Shown one piece after another: positions 34,010 to 43,502 of a stretch of DNA of 64,000 bases. Below the pieces are notes generated by a model. That model did not search any database and was not told the origin of the DNA. It saw nothing but the letters and a program-made list of their open reading frames with translations. The translations under genes were made by a program, and so were the position numbers. The stretch comes from Paraburkholderia polaris (GTDB lineage: Bacteria > Pseudomonadota > Gammaproteobacteria > Burkholderiales > Burkholderiaceae): the NCBI RefSeq assembly GCF_012927345.1, contig NZ_JABBGJ010000006.1, positions 124,001 to 188,000 on the forward strand. The letters are read 5' to 3'. Position 1 is the stretch's first letter. Every line of letters starts with the position of its first letter.

Positions 34010-35158
34010 ATGTCCGCTACCGCCTTCCGCTATCACCGCATTCCCACCGACGCCGAGCCGCTGCGCGAGCAGGTGCGCGCGTTCCTGACCGACGCCTTGA
34101 AGACGCGCTCGCCGCTCAAGCGTGCCGAATCTTGGATGGGCGCCGATCCGGCGTTCAGCCGCGAACTCGGCCGGCGCGGCTGGCTCGGTATGGCGCTGCC
34201 CAAACGCTATGGCGGCAGCGAGGCCGGCCCGTTTGCGCGCTATGTCGTGATCGAGGAACTGCTCGCGGCTGGCGCGCCCGTCTCGGCGCACTGGATCGCC
34301 GATCGCCAGAGCGGTCCGCTGCTTCTGCGCTACGGCACCGAAGCGCAGCGCGAGCGCTATCTGCCGGCGATTTGCCGCGGCGAAAGCTATTTTTGCATCG
34401 GCATGAGCGAGCCGAATTCCGGTTCGGACCTCGCGTCGATCCGCACCCGTGCCGAACGCAAAGGCGACGGCTGGGTGCTCAATGGCCACAAACTGTGGAC
34501 CACCAACGCGCATTACTCGCACTACATGATCGCGCTCGTGCGCACCGGCGAAAAATCCAGCGCGCGGCACGAGGGCATGTCGCAATTCATCATCAACCTG
34601 AAAGCGCCGGGTGTCACGACCCGCCCGATCCGCGATCTGGCCGGCGGCGAGCATTTCAACGAAGTGTTCTTCGACGACGTCCAACTCGGCGCCGATGCGC
34701 TAGTGGGCACCGAGGGCCACGGTTGGGACCAGGTCACCGCTGAACTCGCGTTCGAGCGCAGCGGACCCGAGCGCTTTCTCAGCAGCATTGCGTTGCTGCA
34801 TACCCTGATCGATGCGATCGGCCGCCGCCCCGATGCCTTGCAGGCACGCGAGATCGGCCGGCTGACAGCGCGGCTCTTCACGTTGCGGCAGATGTCGCTC
34901 TCTGTCACGGCAGAACTTGCGGCCGGGCAAAACCCCGCGTGGGCTGCCTCGTGCGTGAAGGATCTCGGCACGACCTTCGAACAGGAGATTCCCGAAGTCG
35001 CGCAATTGCTGCTCGATACGCTGCCTGGCACCGGCGGCGGCAGCGACCATGCACAAGTACTCGCCTATCTGATGCAGATGGCGCCTTCCTTTTCCCTGCG
35101 CGGCGGCACGCGCGAAATCCTGCGCGGCATCATCGCGCGCGGACTTGGACTGCGGTAA
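34010..35158 (+). CDS. Acyl-CoA dehydrogenase (probable subunit of a two-gene enzyme)
   Basis: This is a 382-residue ACAD. The FAD and substrate region reads CIGMSEPNSGSDLASIRT and LNGHKLWTTNAHYS. The C-terminus has SLRGGTREILRGIIARGLG, the segment that in this subgroup follows the flavin site. The next gene (35164) is a second, more divergent ACAD five bases downstream. Adjacent unequal ACAD genes are typical of the heterotetrameric alpha2beta2 enzymes used for bulky ring-linked acyl-CoAs in steroid breakdown. I infer the same here for a diterpenoid-derived thioester. The ATG at 34010 has a poor ribosome-binding site. Confidence 0.85.
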   Translation: MSATAFRYHRIPTDAEPLREQVRAFLTDALKTRSPLKRAESWMGADPAFSRELGRRGWLGMALPKRYGGSEAGPFARYVVIEELLAAGAPVSAHWIADRQSGPLLLRYGTEAQRERYLPAICRGESYFCIGMSEPNSGSDLASIRTRAERKGDGWVLNGHKLWTTNAHYSHYMIALVRTGEKSSARHEGMSQFIINLKAPGVTTRPIRDLAGGEHFNEVFFDDVQLGADALVGTEGHGWDQVTAELAFERSGPERFLSSIALLHTLIDAIGRRPDALQAREIGRLTARLFTLRQMSLSVTAELAAGQNPAWAASCVKDLGTTFEQEIPEVAQLLLDTLPGTGGGSDHAQVLAYLMQMAPSFSLRGGTREILRGIIARGLGLR

Positions 35159-35163
35159 TCGTC

Positions 35164-36255
35164 ATGAGAGAAATTTTCGAATCCACCATCGAGCGCCTGC
35201 TCGGTGACATCGTGACTCCCGAGGTGCTGCGCGACACTGAAGCAGGCGCCTGGCCGGCGCCTTTGTGGAGCGCCATCGAAGAATCTGGTTTTGCCGTGGC
35301 GGCCGCTTCCGAAGCCCAAGGCGGCGCCGGCGCGAGCTGGGCCGACCTGTTCGTCGTGGTGCGCGCAGCGGGCCGTCACAACCTGCCCTTGCCGCTCGCC
35401 GAAACGCTGCTGGCCAATGCGCTGCTCGGCGAATGTGGGCTCGAAGCAATCAACGCGCCGCTCGGCATCGCGGGTGGCGGCTCGGTGACGCTGCAGCAGG
35501 GACGCGTGAGCGGCACGCTGCTGGACGTGCCCTGGGGCCGTCACGTTGGCCACGTGGTTGCGATCACCGCGGGCAAGGAGCCCACCCTCGTGCTGCTCGA
35601 CGCGGCCGATGCACGGGCGACATTGCGCTTGAACACGGCCGGCGAACCGCGTGACGATCTGCATTTCGAGCGCGCCGCCTGCGTGAGTTGCGTGCCCTTA
35701 CCCGCCGATCTGCAAACCGACGCGCTGCAGTTGGGCGCGGCGATGCTGCGCAGCGCGCAGATCGCGGGCGCATTGCAGGCCGTGCTCGACCAGACGATTC
35801 TCTATGCCACCGAGCGCGTGCAGTTCGGCAAACCGATCGGCGCATTTCAGGCGCTGCAACACCAGATCGCCGTCCTCTCCGAACATGCCGCAGCGGCCGC
35901 GGTGGCCGCGGAGTGCGCGTTCAGCTCATCGCTCGATGGCGCCGGCGGCTTCGCCGCGCTGCCGATCGCCGCAGCGAAAGTGTGCAGCACCGAGGCGGCG
36001 AGTTTCGCGGCAGCAGCGGCGCATACGGTACATGGCGCGATCGGCTTCACCCATGAACATGCGCTGCATCACTCGACGCGGCGGCTGTGGTCATGGCGCA
36101 GCGAATTCGGCAACGCAACCGTGTGGGCCCAGCGGTTGGGCGCCGCTGTGTGTGCGGCCGGCTCGGCCGGATTGTGGCCAGCGCTGACCGCAGGGCGCCT
36201 CGCGCCGCTCGATCGCCCCGCCGTGGCGGCGCCGTTGCAAGGAGTCGCGGCATGA
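35164..36255 (+). CDS. Acyl-CoA dehydrogenase, divergent partner subunit
   Basis: This is a 363-residue ACAD-fold protein. The N-terminal helical domain is recognisable (LPLAETLLANALLGECG) and the C-terminal domain has RVQFGKPIGAFQALQHQIA. Toward the end, HTVHGAIGFTHEHALHHSTRRLW replaces the usual YxGTSEI segment. It lacks the normal motif around the catalytic base and so may be the structural half of a complex with the preceding ACAD. Its stop overlaps the start of the enoyl-CoA hydratase gene (ATGA). The pairing is inferred from gene order and the missing motif. Confidence 0.82.
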   Translation: MREIFESTIERLLGDIVTPEVLRDTEAGAWPAPLWSAIEESGFAVAAASEAQGGAGASWADLFVVVRAAGRHNLPLPLAETLLANALLGECGLEAINAPLGIAGGGSVTLQQGRVSGTLLDVPWGRHVGHVVAITAGKEPTLVLLDAADARATLRLNTAGEPRDDLHFERAACVSCVPLPADLQTDALQLGAAMLRSAQIAGALQAVLDQTILYATERVQFGKPIGAFQALQHQIAVLSEHAAAAAVAAECAFSSSLDGAGGFAALPIAAAKVCSTEAASFAAAAAHTVHGAIGFTHEHALHHSTRRLWSWRSEFGNATVWAQRLGAAVCAAGSAGLWPALTAGRLAPLDRPAVAAPLQGVAA

Positions 36256-37055
36256 GCGAAACCTTCCTCAACGTCGAACGAGACGGCGCTGTCCTGACCG
36301 TGTGGCTGAACCGTCCTGAAACGCGCAATGCACTATCTGAACCCGCGCAAATGGATGAGCTGGTCGATCTGTGCCAGCAGGTGCGCCGTGATCGCACGAT
36401 CAAAGCACTCGTATTGACCGGCACCGGCAGCGCGTTTTGCGCCGGCGGCAACGTGAAAGACATGCGCGAGCGTGGCGGCATCTTCGCCGGTTCGCCGCAC
36501 GAAGTGCGCGACAGCTACCGCAATACGATCCAGCGCATCCCGCTCGCGCTGTATGAGCTCGACGTGCCGGTGATCGCCGCCATCAATGGTCCTGCGATCG
36601 GCGCGGGGCTCGATCTCGCCTGCATGTGCGACATCCGCATCGCATCGGACAAGGCGCTGTTCGCGGAGAGCTTCGTGAAAGTCGGCATCGTGCCGGGCGA
36701 TGGCGGTGCATGGCTGCTGCCGCGCGTGATCGGCATGCAGCGCGCGAGCGTGATGTCGTTCACCGGCGACACGATCGATGCGGCCAAAGCGCTCGAATGG
36801 GGACTGGTGGCTGAGGTCGTCGCCGCTGACGCGCTGGTCGCACATTCCCAGGCCATGGCGCAACGCATCGCGGCCAACCCATCGCATGCGTTGCGCCTGA
36901 CCAAACGGCTCTTGCGCGAAGGCCAGCATATGCGGCTCGATTCGTTGCTGGAGTTGTCCGCCGCCTATCAGGCGCTCGCGCACCACACCGAAGACCATCT
37001 GGAAGCGGTCAACGCGTTTCTCGACAAACGGCCACCACGCTACATGGACAAATGA
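36252..37055 (+). CDS. Enoyl-CoA hydratase/isomerase family protein
   Basis: This is a 267-residue crotonase-fold protein starting within the stop of the preceding ACAD. The oxyanion loop is FCAGGNVKDM and the core is INGPAIGAGLDLACMCDIRIAS. The region FVKVGIVPGDGGAWLLPR lacks the hydratase Glu of EAxLG seen in the other crotonase of this window, having Val at the comparable place. It may be an isomerase or a C-C hydrolase rather than a simple hydratase. It is followed after 75 bases by a third ACAD gene. Confidence 0.82.
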   Translation: MSETFLNVERDGAVLTVWLNRPETRNALSEPAQMDELVDLCQQVRRDRTIKALVLTGTGSAFCAGGNVKDMRERGGIFAGSPHEVRDSYRNTIQRIPLALYELDVPVIAAINGPAIGAGLDLACMCDIRIASDKALFAESFVKVGIVPGDGGAWLLPRVIGMQRASVMSFTGDTIDAAKALEWGLVAEVVAADALVAHSQAMAQRIAANPSHALRLTKRLLREGQHMRLDSLLELSAAYQALAHHTEDHLEAVNAFLDKRPPRYMDK

Positions 37056-37130
37056 CCGCGCAGATACGTCACGCGCATTAGACCGACCCCACTCCATCCA
37101 AACGCAGAGCGACAATCGCAGGACATGACC

Positions 37131-38255
37131 ATGCGGACCGTTTTCAGGGAAGACCACGAATTATTTCGCGAGCAGGCCCGGCGCTTTATCGAAACCGAGA
37201 TCGTGCCGAATCTGCACGCGTGGGAACAGGCCGGCATCGTGCCGAAATCGCTCTGGCGCAAAGCCGGCGAAATCGGTCTGCTGTGCTCGACCGTGCCCGA
37301 GGAGTACGGCGGCAGCGGCGGCGACTTCTGCCATTCCGCAGTGATGATCGAGGAACTGGCGCGCGTCAATGCCACGGCCATCGGTTTTACGACACACTCG
37401 GAGATCGTCGCGCCCTACCTCGTCGCGTATGGCAGCGAAGAACAGAAACAGCGCTGGCTGCCGCGCATGGCGAGCGGCGAACTGATCGGCGTGATCGCGA
37501 TGAGCGAGCCCGGCATCGGCAGCGATCTGCGTTCAATGCGCACCGGCGCACGGCGTGAAGGCGACCAATACGTGATCAACGGGCAGAAGACGTTTATCAC
37601 CAACGGCGGCAACGCCGGCCTGATCGTGACCGCTACCAAGCTCGATCCGCAATCGCGCGATCTCACGCTGATCTGCGTCGAAGAAGACACGGAAGGTTTT
37701 TCCAAAGGCAAGCTGCTGGAGAAAATCGGGCTGAAAGGACAGGACACGTCCGAGCTCTTTTTCGACAACGTGCGCGTGCCGGCCGGCAACCGGCTCGGTG
37801 AAGAAAACAAAGGCTTCAGCTATCTGACCCATCAGCTCGCATGGGAACGCACCATCATCGGGATTCGCGCGGCGGCCTCGATCGAGGCGTTGCTCGAGGA
37901 GACCATCCAGTACACCCGTGACCGGCGCGTATTCGGCAAACCCGTGTTCGACTTTCAGAACACACGTTTCAAGCTGGCCGAAGTCAAGGCGCAAGCCACC
38001 ATGCTGCGCGCCTTCGTCGACGACTGCCTCGGCCGCGCGATGCGCGGCGAACTGACCGCCGAAGTCGGCGCGATGTGCAAACTGGTCGGCTCCGAATTGC
38101 AAGGCAAGCTGCTCGACGAAATGCTGCAATTGCACGGCGGATACGGCTATATGAGCGAGTACCGGATCGGCAAGGCATGGGTGGATGCGCGAGTGGCGCG
38201 AATTTACGGCGGCACTTCGGAAATCATGAAGGAAATCATCGGCCGGTCGCTATAG
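37131..38255 (+). CDS. Acyl-CoA dehydrogenase
   Basis: I prefer ATG 37131 to ATG 37125 because AGGAC lies seven bases before the former; the protein is 374 residues. It carries VIAMSEPGIGSDLRSMRT, VINGQKTFITNGG, RRVFGKPVFDFQNTRF and LHGGYGYMSEY. The end YGGTSEIMKEIIGRSL is the classic C-terminal FAD/catalytic segment of the common single-gene ACADs. It probably forms a homotetramer using ETF. It belongs to the same operon as the other two ACADs and precedes the 2Fe-2S ferredoxin by about 75 bases. The substrate is unknown. Confidence 0.88.
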   Translation: MRTVFREDHELFREQARRFIETEIVPNLHAWEQAGIVPKSLWRKAGEIGLLCSTVPEEYGGSGGDFCHSAVMIEELARVNATAIGFTTHSEIVAPYLVAYGSEEQKQRWLPRMASGELIGVIAMSEPGIGSDLRSMRTGARREGDQYVINGQKTFITNGGNAGLIVTATKLDPQSRDLTLICVEEDTEGFSKGKLLEKIGLKGQDTSELFFDNVRVPAGNRLGEENKGFSYLTHQLAWERTIIGIRAAASIEALLEETIQYTRDRRVFGKPVFDFQNTRFKLAEVKAQATMLRAFVDDCLGRAMRGELTAEVGAMCKLVGSELQGKLLDEMLQLHGGYGYMSEYRIGKAWVDARVARIYGGTSEIMKEIIGRSL

Positions 38256-38331
38256 GGCTGCCATTCACATTGCACGCAGACCCGCGCGAATCGAAAACCG
38301 GCGCTTCAACCACGCTATACAGGAGATGACC

Positions 38332-38655
38332 ATGCCCAAACTCTCATACATCATGCACGACGGCACGCGCACCGACGTCGACGCAGCCGTTGGCGCGACG
38401 GTGATGCAAAGCGCGCTCGAACGCAACATCGCCGGGATCAGCGGCGACTGTGGCGGCGCATGCCAATGCTGCACCTGCCACGTGTTTGTCGAAGAAGCGT
38501 GGCAAGACAGATTGCCGCCGATCGACGATATGGAAGACGCGATGCTCGACAGCACCGCCGAGCCGCGCCGTGCCAATAGCCGTCTGTCGTGCATGCTGAC
38601 CATGAACGCGGAACTCGACGGTCTTGTCGTGCACCTGCCCGCCTCGCAGATCTGA
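38332..38655 (+). CDS. 2Fe-2S ferredoxin, putidaredoxin/adrenodoxin type
   Basis: The start is ATG 38332: AGGAG sits six bases before it and directly abuts the upstream ATG at 38326. The product is 107 residues. The cluster motif is DCGGACQCCTCHV with an extra Cys between the second and third ligands, and the last ligand is in RLSCMLTM. This type transfers electrons to class I bacterial P450s. The P450 gene at 38730-40007 is convergent just downstream, separated by a terminator, and a second P450 is at 47754. No ferredoxin reductase gene is visible in the window, so that component must come from elsewhere. Confidence 0.87.
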   Translation: MPKLSYIMHDGTRTDVDAAVGATVMQSALERNIAGISGDCGGACQCCTCHVFVEEAWQDRLPPIDDMEDAMLDSTAEPRRANSRLSCMLTMNAELDGLVVHLPASQI

Positions 38656-38679
38656 GCGAGCATCCTCGTGGCAGTAAAA

Positions 38680-38708
38680 AAGGCGACCTGCTACGGGTCG
38701 CCTTTTTT
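38680..38708. terminator. Bidirectional Rho-independent terminator
   Basis: GGCGACC (38682-38688) pairs with GGTCGCC (38696-38702), flanked by an A-run on the left and a T-run on the right. It terminates both the ferredoxin operon (plus) and the P450 gene (minus). Confidence 0.85.
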
Positions 38709-38729
38709 ATCCATCAACGGTCATTCCCG

Positions 38730-40007
38730 TCAATCCCAGATCACATGCAACGCGTGCGGGCCACGCAATTGGGCACCGACGATCTGCGGCTTCGGCATAT
38801 CCGGATCGAGCCGCAGGTTCGGCAGCAGGTCGAGGATGGTATTCACCGCCACCGCGAGTTCGACCTTGGCGATGAACTGCCCGATGCACATGTGCGGACC
38901 AAAACCGAAGCCGAACGACGGTTTGAGCTTGCGATCAATATCGAAGCTCTCGCTGTTCTCGAACACCTCTTCATCGCGATTCGCCGACGACACGATACAT
39001 TGCACCATCGCGCCCTTCGGAATGCTGAAGCCGCCGATCTCCGTGTCCTGCGCCGCCTGGCGTACCTTGAACGTCGCCACCGGTTCGAACCGCACGGCTT
39101 CGTCGATCGCTTTCGGCACGAGGCTGCGATCCGCACGCACCCGCTCGAGGAGCTCGGGCCGCTCCAGCAACGCCACCATCAGCGAGCCGAAGGTGCGCGT
39201 GGTGGTCTCACCCGCCGCCGGCAACAATGAGCGCACGAAAGTCGCCACCTCGTGGTCATCCAGAGAGCGTCCTTCGTACTCCGCGCGGATCAGCCGGCAA
39301 ATCAGATCGTCGCCATGCGCGCCGTTCTTACGCACTTCGGTGACTTCGAGCTTGACCGCATCGTAGAGGGCCTGGGCGGCCTCCATCGCCGCTTTGCGCG
39401 CCAGCGCGGCTTTTTGGGCATCGACCTGCGGGCCCGCCAGAATCGCCAGCGCCCACGCAGCGTATTGCTCGATCTGTTCGGGACGATTGTCGGGAAAGCC
39501 AATCAGCGAATAGATCAAACGGATCGGGAAATGCAGGCCGAAGTCCATCAGATCGGCGCGGCGCTTCGGCATCATCGGCTCGATATATTCGCTGCGCACG
39601 ATCGGCGCCATTTTCGTCTCACGCCAGCGGTTCACCACATCCGGCATGAAGACCGGTTGCAACAGCGAACGCGCGCGGCGATGCGCTTCGCCGTCCATGC
39701 CGGTCAGGATCAGTCCGTCGAAGAACGCGCCGAGTCCTTCGGCGATAAAGCCGCTCGTGAAGTGGGTGGCATCGCGCAACACCGACATCACGTCCTTGTA
39801 CTTGAACAGTGTAAACGTGGGCCGGTTCGCGTCGAGACCGGCAATGTTCGGCACGCCCAGGCGCGCCATGAAGTCTTCCGCAATGACCGGCGAGTTGCGG
39901 CGCATGTCGCGATAAATCGCGTGCAGATCGACGTCGCTGCCTTTGTAGTTGTCCGCGACGCCCGCGAAGGCGCTCTCGAGCGAAGTTGCTGCGGCGGGTG
40001 TGCTCAT
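38730..40007 (-). CDS. Cytochrome P450, DitQ/DitU (CYP226)-like
   Basis: ATG 40007 has GGAGACAGGC in front, giving 425 residues. I-helix AAGETTTRT (264-272), the ExxR motif EAVR (303-306) and the heme loop FGFGPHMCIGQ with Cys374 are all present. It is a soluble class I P450. It is closely related to the second P450 at 47754, sharing long identical stretches such as TSGFIAEGLGAFFDGLI and RFEPVATFKVRQAA. Diterpenoid clusters carry two such enzymes, DitQ and DitU, which hydroxylate the abietane skeleton early in the pathway. I cannot say which copy is which. It is divergent from an FAD oxidoreductase with a TGAACA-type element between. Confidence 0.87.
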   Translation of the reverse strand: MSTPAAATSLESAFAGVADNYKGSDVDLHAIYRDMRRNSPVIAEDFMARLGVPNIAGLDANRPTFTLFKYKDVMSVLRDATHFTSGFIAEGLGAFFDGLILTGMDGEAHRRARSLLQPVFMPDVVNRWRETKMAPIVRSEYIEPMMPKRRADLMDFGLHFPIRLIYSLIGFPDNRPEQIEQYAAWALAILAGPQVDAQKAALARKAAMEAAQALYDAVKLEVTEVRKNGAHGDDLICRLIRAEYEGRSLDDHEVATFVRSLLPAAGETTTRTFGSLMVALLERPELLERVRADRSLVPKAIDEAVRFEPVATFKVRQAAQDTEIGGFSIPKGAMVQCIVSSANRDEEVFENSESFDIDRKLKPSFGFGFGPHMCIGQFIAKVELAVAVNTILDLLPNLRLDPDMPKPQIVGAQLRGPHALHVIWD

Positions 40008-40089
40008 GCCTGTCTCCATCGTTGATATTCGGCGCGCGGACTTAGGGATCAGCCTGATAACCGTTTGACCCGCGGTCAGCGCATTATAT

Positions 40090-40114
40090 TGAACAGATTT
40101 GTCGATTGTGATCC
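40090..40114. promoter_or_regulatory. Candidate operator, TGAACA-N13-TGATCC
   Basis: TGAACA (40090-40095), 13 bases, TGATCC (40109-40114), between the divergent P450 and FAD oxidoreductase genes. The inner bases GATT/ATTG add to the symmetry. It is a member of the ten-element set. Confidence 0.5.
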
Positions 40115-40201
40115 ACTTAAGACATGGAGGCAAGACAAAAGGCGCGCACTGCGATCGACGCAAACGCCCATGCACCCTGACAACAAAAAGGACGGAGACA
40201 C

Positions 40202-41848
40202 ATGGCAACAGAAAAGACTTATGACGCGTTGATCGTCGGTGGCGGCCACAACGGGCTATCCGCGGGCTGCTATCTGGCCGAGGCCGGCAAGAAGGTGCTG
40301 GTGCTCGAAGCACTCGACAAGGTGGGCGGCATGGCTTCGTCGGGCTATCTGCTGGAAGGCGCGCCACAGCACATGGTTCATCCGTGTGCGCTCGACATGA
40401 TGTCGATGCGCGTGCATCCGCGCGTGCCCGCAGAATTGCAGCTCGAACGGCACGGCTTTCGCCAGATCGAACTGACGCCGGGTTACGTTTATTTGCATCC
40501 GGATGGCACGTCGCTGGTGTTCTGGCGCGATCCGGAGAAAACCGCGGCCGAGATTCGCCGCTATAGCCCGAAAGACGCCGACGCGTTTCTCTCCTTCATC
40601 AAGGTCGTGTTCGCCTTCATCGACATGGCGGTTCCGATGATGCGCGTCGACCCGGCGGATAAAAACCTCGGCGCAAAATTCGAGGCCTTCAAGGCGGCGC
40701 TGCGCAATCGCAAGCTGAAACCCGAACTGATGGCGCTGCTCACCGGCTCGGCGTATCAGGCCGCACAGGAGCATTTCGAACACCCGGTGACGATCTCCGC
40801 GATGTGTTGCCTGACCGGCCTCGCCGGTCCCATCACGGCTGACGGCAGCGGTATCTATTACGCGCTGCTTGGCTTTTTGCACCGCTTCGGCGTGGGCCGT
40901 GTGGTAGGCGGCATGCAGACGCTGTCCAACGCGATGGCCGCACGGCTGCGGGAACTGGGCGGCGAAGTGATGACCTCGGCAAGCGTCGCGGAGATCATCG
41001 CGGACGACCACGCTGCGCGTGGCGTACGTCTCGCCGACGGCCGCACGTTCTATGCACATGCGGTCATCGCGAGCTGTCATCCGAAGGTCGCGCTCGAACT
41101 GGTCACGCCCGGCCGGGTCGAAAAGCGCCTGTTGACGCGCATGGCGCATGCACCGGCCAATGCGCACGGCGCGTCGCCGCTGAAGATCGACATGGCGCTG
41201 CGCGGCCAGATATCGCTCAAGCGCTTCGAGGCGAAACGCGGCGACGGTCTCGATCTGCGCAAGACCTGCCTGCTGATCGGCACCACCGAGGCCGTGCTGG
41301 AAAACTTCCGTGCGTCGGCGCGTGGAGAAGTCCCCACCTTGCCCTATCTGACGATCACCGCGCCGAGCGCTGTCGACCCGTCACAGGCGCCTGCCGGACA
41401 GGACACGGTGTATCTTTACCCGCCTGCCATGCCGACCCAGCCACGCGAAGGCTGGGATGCGATTCGCGAACGCGTGACGCAGCAGGTGATCGACCAGGCG
41501 AGCGAGTATGTGGACGGCCTGAAAAAGTTCGAGATTGCGCGCCGCATGGAGGCGGCGCCGGACTTCACGCAGCGGCTGAACACCGTCAACGGTTGCGTGG
41601 TGCATATCGACACCAGCACGATGCGCTCGAACAAATTCCGGCCTGCATATGGGCTGGGGGGCGCGACGTTGCCGGTGCGCGGTTTGTACTTTGGGGGCGC
41701 CGGCATTCATCCGGGCGGCGGCGTGAACGGCATGCCGGGCCGCATCGCCGCGCAACGCGTGCAACGCTACCTCGGCAAAGCCGAGCGGCGCGGTACGAAC
41801 CAATCAAGCTTCGTGATGGCGATTCTTGCCGCGTGGGGCGTCTGCTAA
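40202..41848 (+). CDS. Phytoene-desaturase-like FAD-dependent oxidoreductase
   Basis: This is a 548-residue protein; GGACGGAGACAC precedes the ATG. The dinucleotide motif GGGHNG (13-18) with ALIV before it and LVLEA after it marks an FAD-binding amine-oxidase-like fold. The C-terminus has LYFGGAGIHPGGGVNGMPG, the second FAD segment of carotenoid desaturases and retinol-saturase-like enzymes. These act on isoprenoid double bonds, which fits a diterpenoid cluster. A dehydrogenation or isomerisation step in ring aromatisation (abietane to dehydroabietane) is a possible role and is inference. The 3' end overlaps the convergent TetR gene by 45 bases. Confidence 0.84.
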   Translation: MATEKTYDALIVGGGHNGLSAGCYLAEAGKKVLVLEALDKVGGMASSGYLLEGAPQHMVHPCALDMMSMRVHPRVPAELQLERHGFRQIELTPGYVYLHPDGTSLVFWRDPEKTAAEIRRYSPKDADAFLSFIKVVFAFIDMAVPMMRVDPADKNLGAKFEAFKAALRNRKLKPELMALLTGSAYQAAQEHFEHPVTISAMCCLTGLAGPITADGSGIYYALLGFLHRFGVGRVVGGMQTLSNAMAARLRELGGEVMTSASVAEIIADDHAARGVRLADGRTFYAHAVIASCHPKVALELVTPGRVEKRLLTRMAHAPANAHGASPLKIDMALRGQISLKRFEAKRGDGLDLRKTCLLIGTTEAVLENFRASARGEVPTLPYLTITAPSAVDPSQAPAGQDTVYLYPPAMPTQPREGWDAIRERVTQQVIDQASEYVDGLKKFEIARRMEAAPDFTQRLNTVNGCVVHIDTSTMRSNKFRPAYGLGGATLPVRGLYFGGAGIHPGGGVNGMPGRIAAQRVQRYLGKAERRGTNQSSFVMAILAAWGVC

Positions 41849-42559
41849 AGCCGTCAACGCCGGCCGCTTCAGCGGTGGCCGGTCGCTGGCAAGCAACGTG
41901 GACAGCACGAAGTCCACTGAGAATTCACGCCACGCCGCCGCGCCCGCGGCGGACGTCGTATCGAAACCCGCGACCGCGGACACGGTGTAGTGATTGGTGA
42001 AGCCGCCGGTAGTCAGCAGCGCGCACGCGGCGTAGAACATGCGCGCATCCACGCCGTCACGAAACTCGCCGCTTGCCGCCCCGCGCTGCAGGATACGCTC
42101 CATCTGCGCGACCAGCGCGGGCGCCAGATCGACGAAACGGTTGCGTTCGACGGGATGCGTGTTGTGCTCGTGAAAGCGCAGACTTTCCTGCGCCAATGAG
42201 CCGAGCGTCGGATCGAGCCGGTATTGATCGATCGCGTGTTGCAGAAAAACCCGCAATGCTTCCACCGGCGGCAGGTGATCGAGTTCGAGCGCCAACAGAT
42301 CGGCCAGCACGTCTTGCGCGGACTCGTCGAGCACGCTGGCGAACAACTGTTCCTTGCTGCTGAAATAGTGATAGACGAGCTGCTTGGTCACGCCCGCTGC
42401 CCGCGCGATATCGTCCACACGTGCGCCCGCGAGGCCCTTCTCCGAAAACGCCAGACGCGCCTCTTTCAGCAGACGGCTGAGCGTGGCTCGCTTGCGTGAG
42501 GGCGAGGCGAGTGCCGCGGATGTGGAAGGCGCGGCGGTATCGGTAAGCGTCGAAGGCAT
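41804..42559 (-). CDS. TetR-family transcriptional regulator
   Basis: The start is taken at ATG 42559 (MPSTLTD), giving 251 residues. After 25 low-complexity residues comes the TetR DNA-binding domain: LLKEARLAFSEKGLAGARV, then DDIARAAGVTKQLVYHYFSSKEQLF. The C-terminal ligand domain resembles members that sense aromatic or acyl-CoA compounds. It converges on the FAD oxidoreductase gene and overlaps its 3' end. It is a candidate regulator for the cluster, including the TGAACA elements, though none lies in the 156 bases upstream of it. Confidence 0.85.
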   Translation of the reverse strand: MPSTLTDTAAPSTSAALASPSRKRATLSRLLKEARLAFSEKGLAGARVDDIARAAGVTKQLVYHYFSSKEQLFASVLDESAQDVLADLLALELDHLPPVEALRVFLQHAIDQYRLDPTLGSLAQESLRFHEHNTHPVERNRFVDLAPALVAQMERILQRGAASGEFRDGVDARMFYAACALLTTGGFTNHYTVSAVAGFDTTSAAGAAAWREFSVDFVLSTLLASDRPPLKRPALTALADAPRGKNRHHEA

Positions 42560-42715
42560 GGATAGGCGGCACACGATGCAGGAAAAACGAAGCACCGCTG
42601 ATGCGGTTGAATGCGCCCTCGTCGGCGCAATCCGCAGCGGTGTTCGGCTAATGCATTGTAGTGCTGATCGACGGTAAAAGGCGCCTCGTTCTCACACCGC
42701 CGGTCATTCTCTGCT

Positions 42716-43450
42716 TCAGAAACTTTGCGAGAGCGGCCGCACGACGATCTCATTGACCGCAACCTGTTCCGGTTGAGAAATCGCATAGACGATAGCGTCG
42801 GCGATCACGTCCGGCGACATGGCGCCCTCGAACAGTTTTTGCGCGCGCTCACGGAACGCCGGCACCGTGATGCTGTCGGTGAGTTCGCTCGCGACGAGAC
42901 CTGGGCAGATCGAGGTCACGCGCACCTTGCCCGCGCATTCCTGACGCAAACCCTCGCTGATTGCACGCACCGCGAATTTGGTTGCCGAATAGACGGCGCC
43001 GCCGGGTCCCACCGTTAATCCCGCCACGGACGAAATATTGATCACATGCCCCGAGCCCTGCTCCAGCATGCCGCCGAGCACCGCGTGAATGCCATACAGC
43101 ACGCCTTTGATATTCACATCGATCATGCGGTTCCAGTCGTCTACGCAACCTTGCGCGATCATCGATACGGGCATGATGCCGGCATTGTTGACGAGCACGT
43201 CGACGCGGCCAAAGCGGTCACGCGCCTTCTGCGCGAGTTGTTGCAGATCGGCTGATTGCGTGACGTCGGTCGCGGCCCACAGCACGTTGGCGTCGTCGCC
43301 GAGTTGCTCCGCAAGATGCTTCAGACGATCCGCACGCCGCGCGGCCAGCACGAGTTTGGCGCCCTGCTGGGCCAGCCGTCTGGCCGTCGCTTCGCCGATG
43401 CCGCTGCTCGCCCCGGTAATCATGATGACCTTGCCGTCTATCGAATTCAT
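42716..43450 (-). CDS. Short-chain dehydrogenase/reductase (classical)
   Basis: This is a 244-residue SDR with a complete active site: ITGASSGIGEATA, NNAGIMP, NISSVAGL and YSATK. The pattern is close to the NADP-dependent clavulanate-type/YdfG-like SDRs. AAGGAAGGGACG precedes the ATG. It is the third gene in a probable operon after the LuxE- and LuxC-like genes, with a 52-base gap. If those make an aldehyde from an acid, this SDR could reduce it to the alcohol or act on a nearby keto group. This coupling is inference from order. Confidence 0.85.
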   Translation of the reverse strand: MNSIDGKVIMITGASSGIGEATARRLAQQGAKLVLAARRADRLKHLAEQLGDDANVLWAATDVTQSADLQQLAQKARDRFGRVDVLVNNAGIMPVSMIAQGCVDDWNRMIDVNIKGVLYGIHAVLGGMLEQGSGHVINISSVAGLTVGPGGAVYSATKFAVRAISEGLRQECAGKVRVTSICPGLVASELTDSITVPAFRERAQKLFEGAMSPDVIADAIVYAISQPEQVAVNEIVVRPLSQSF

Positions 43451-43502
43451 ACGCTTCGTCCCTTCCTTTAAAGTTGATTGTGCAAAAGCGCCGCAACCGC
43501 GC

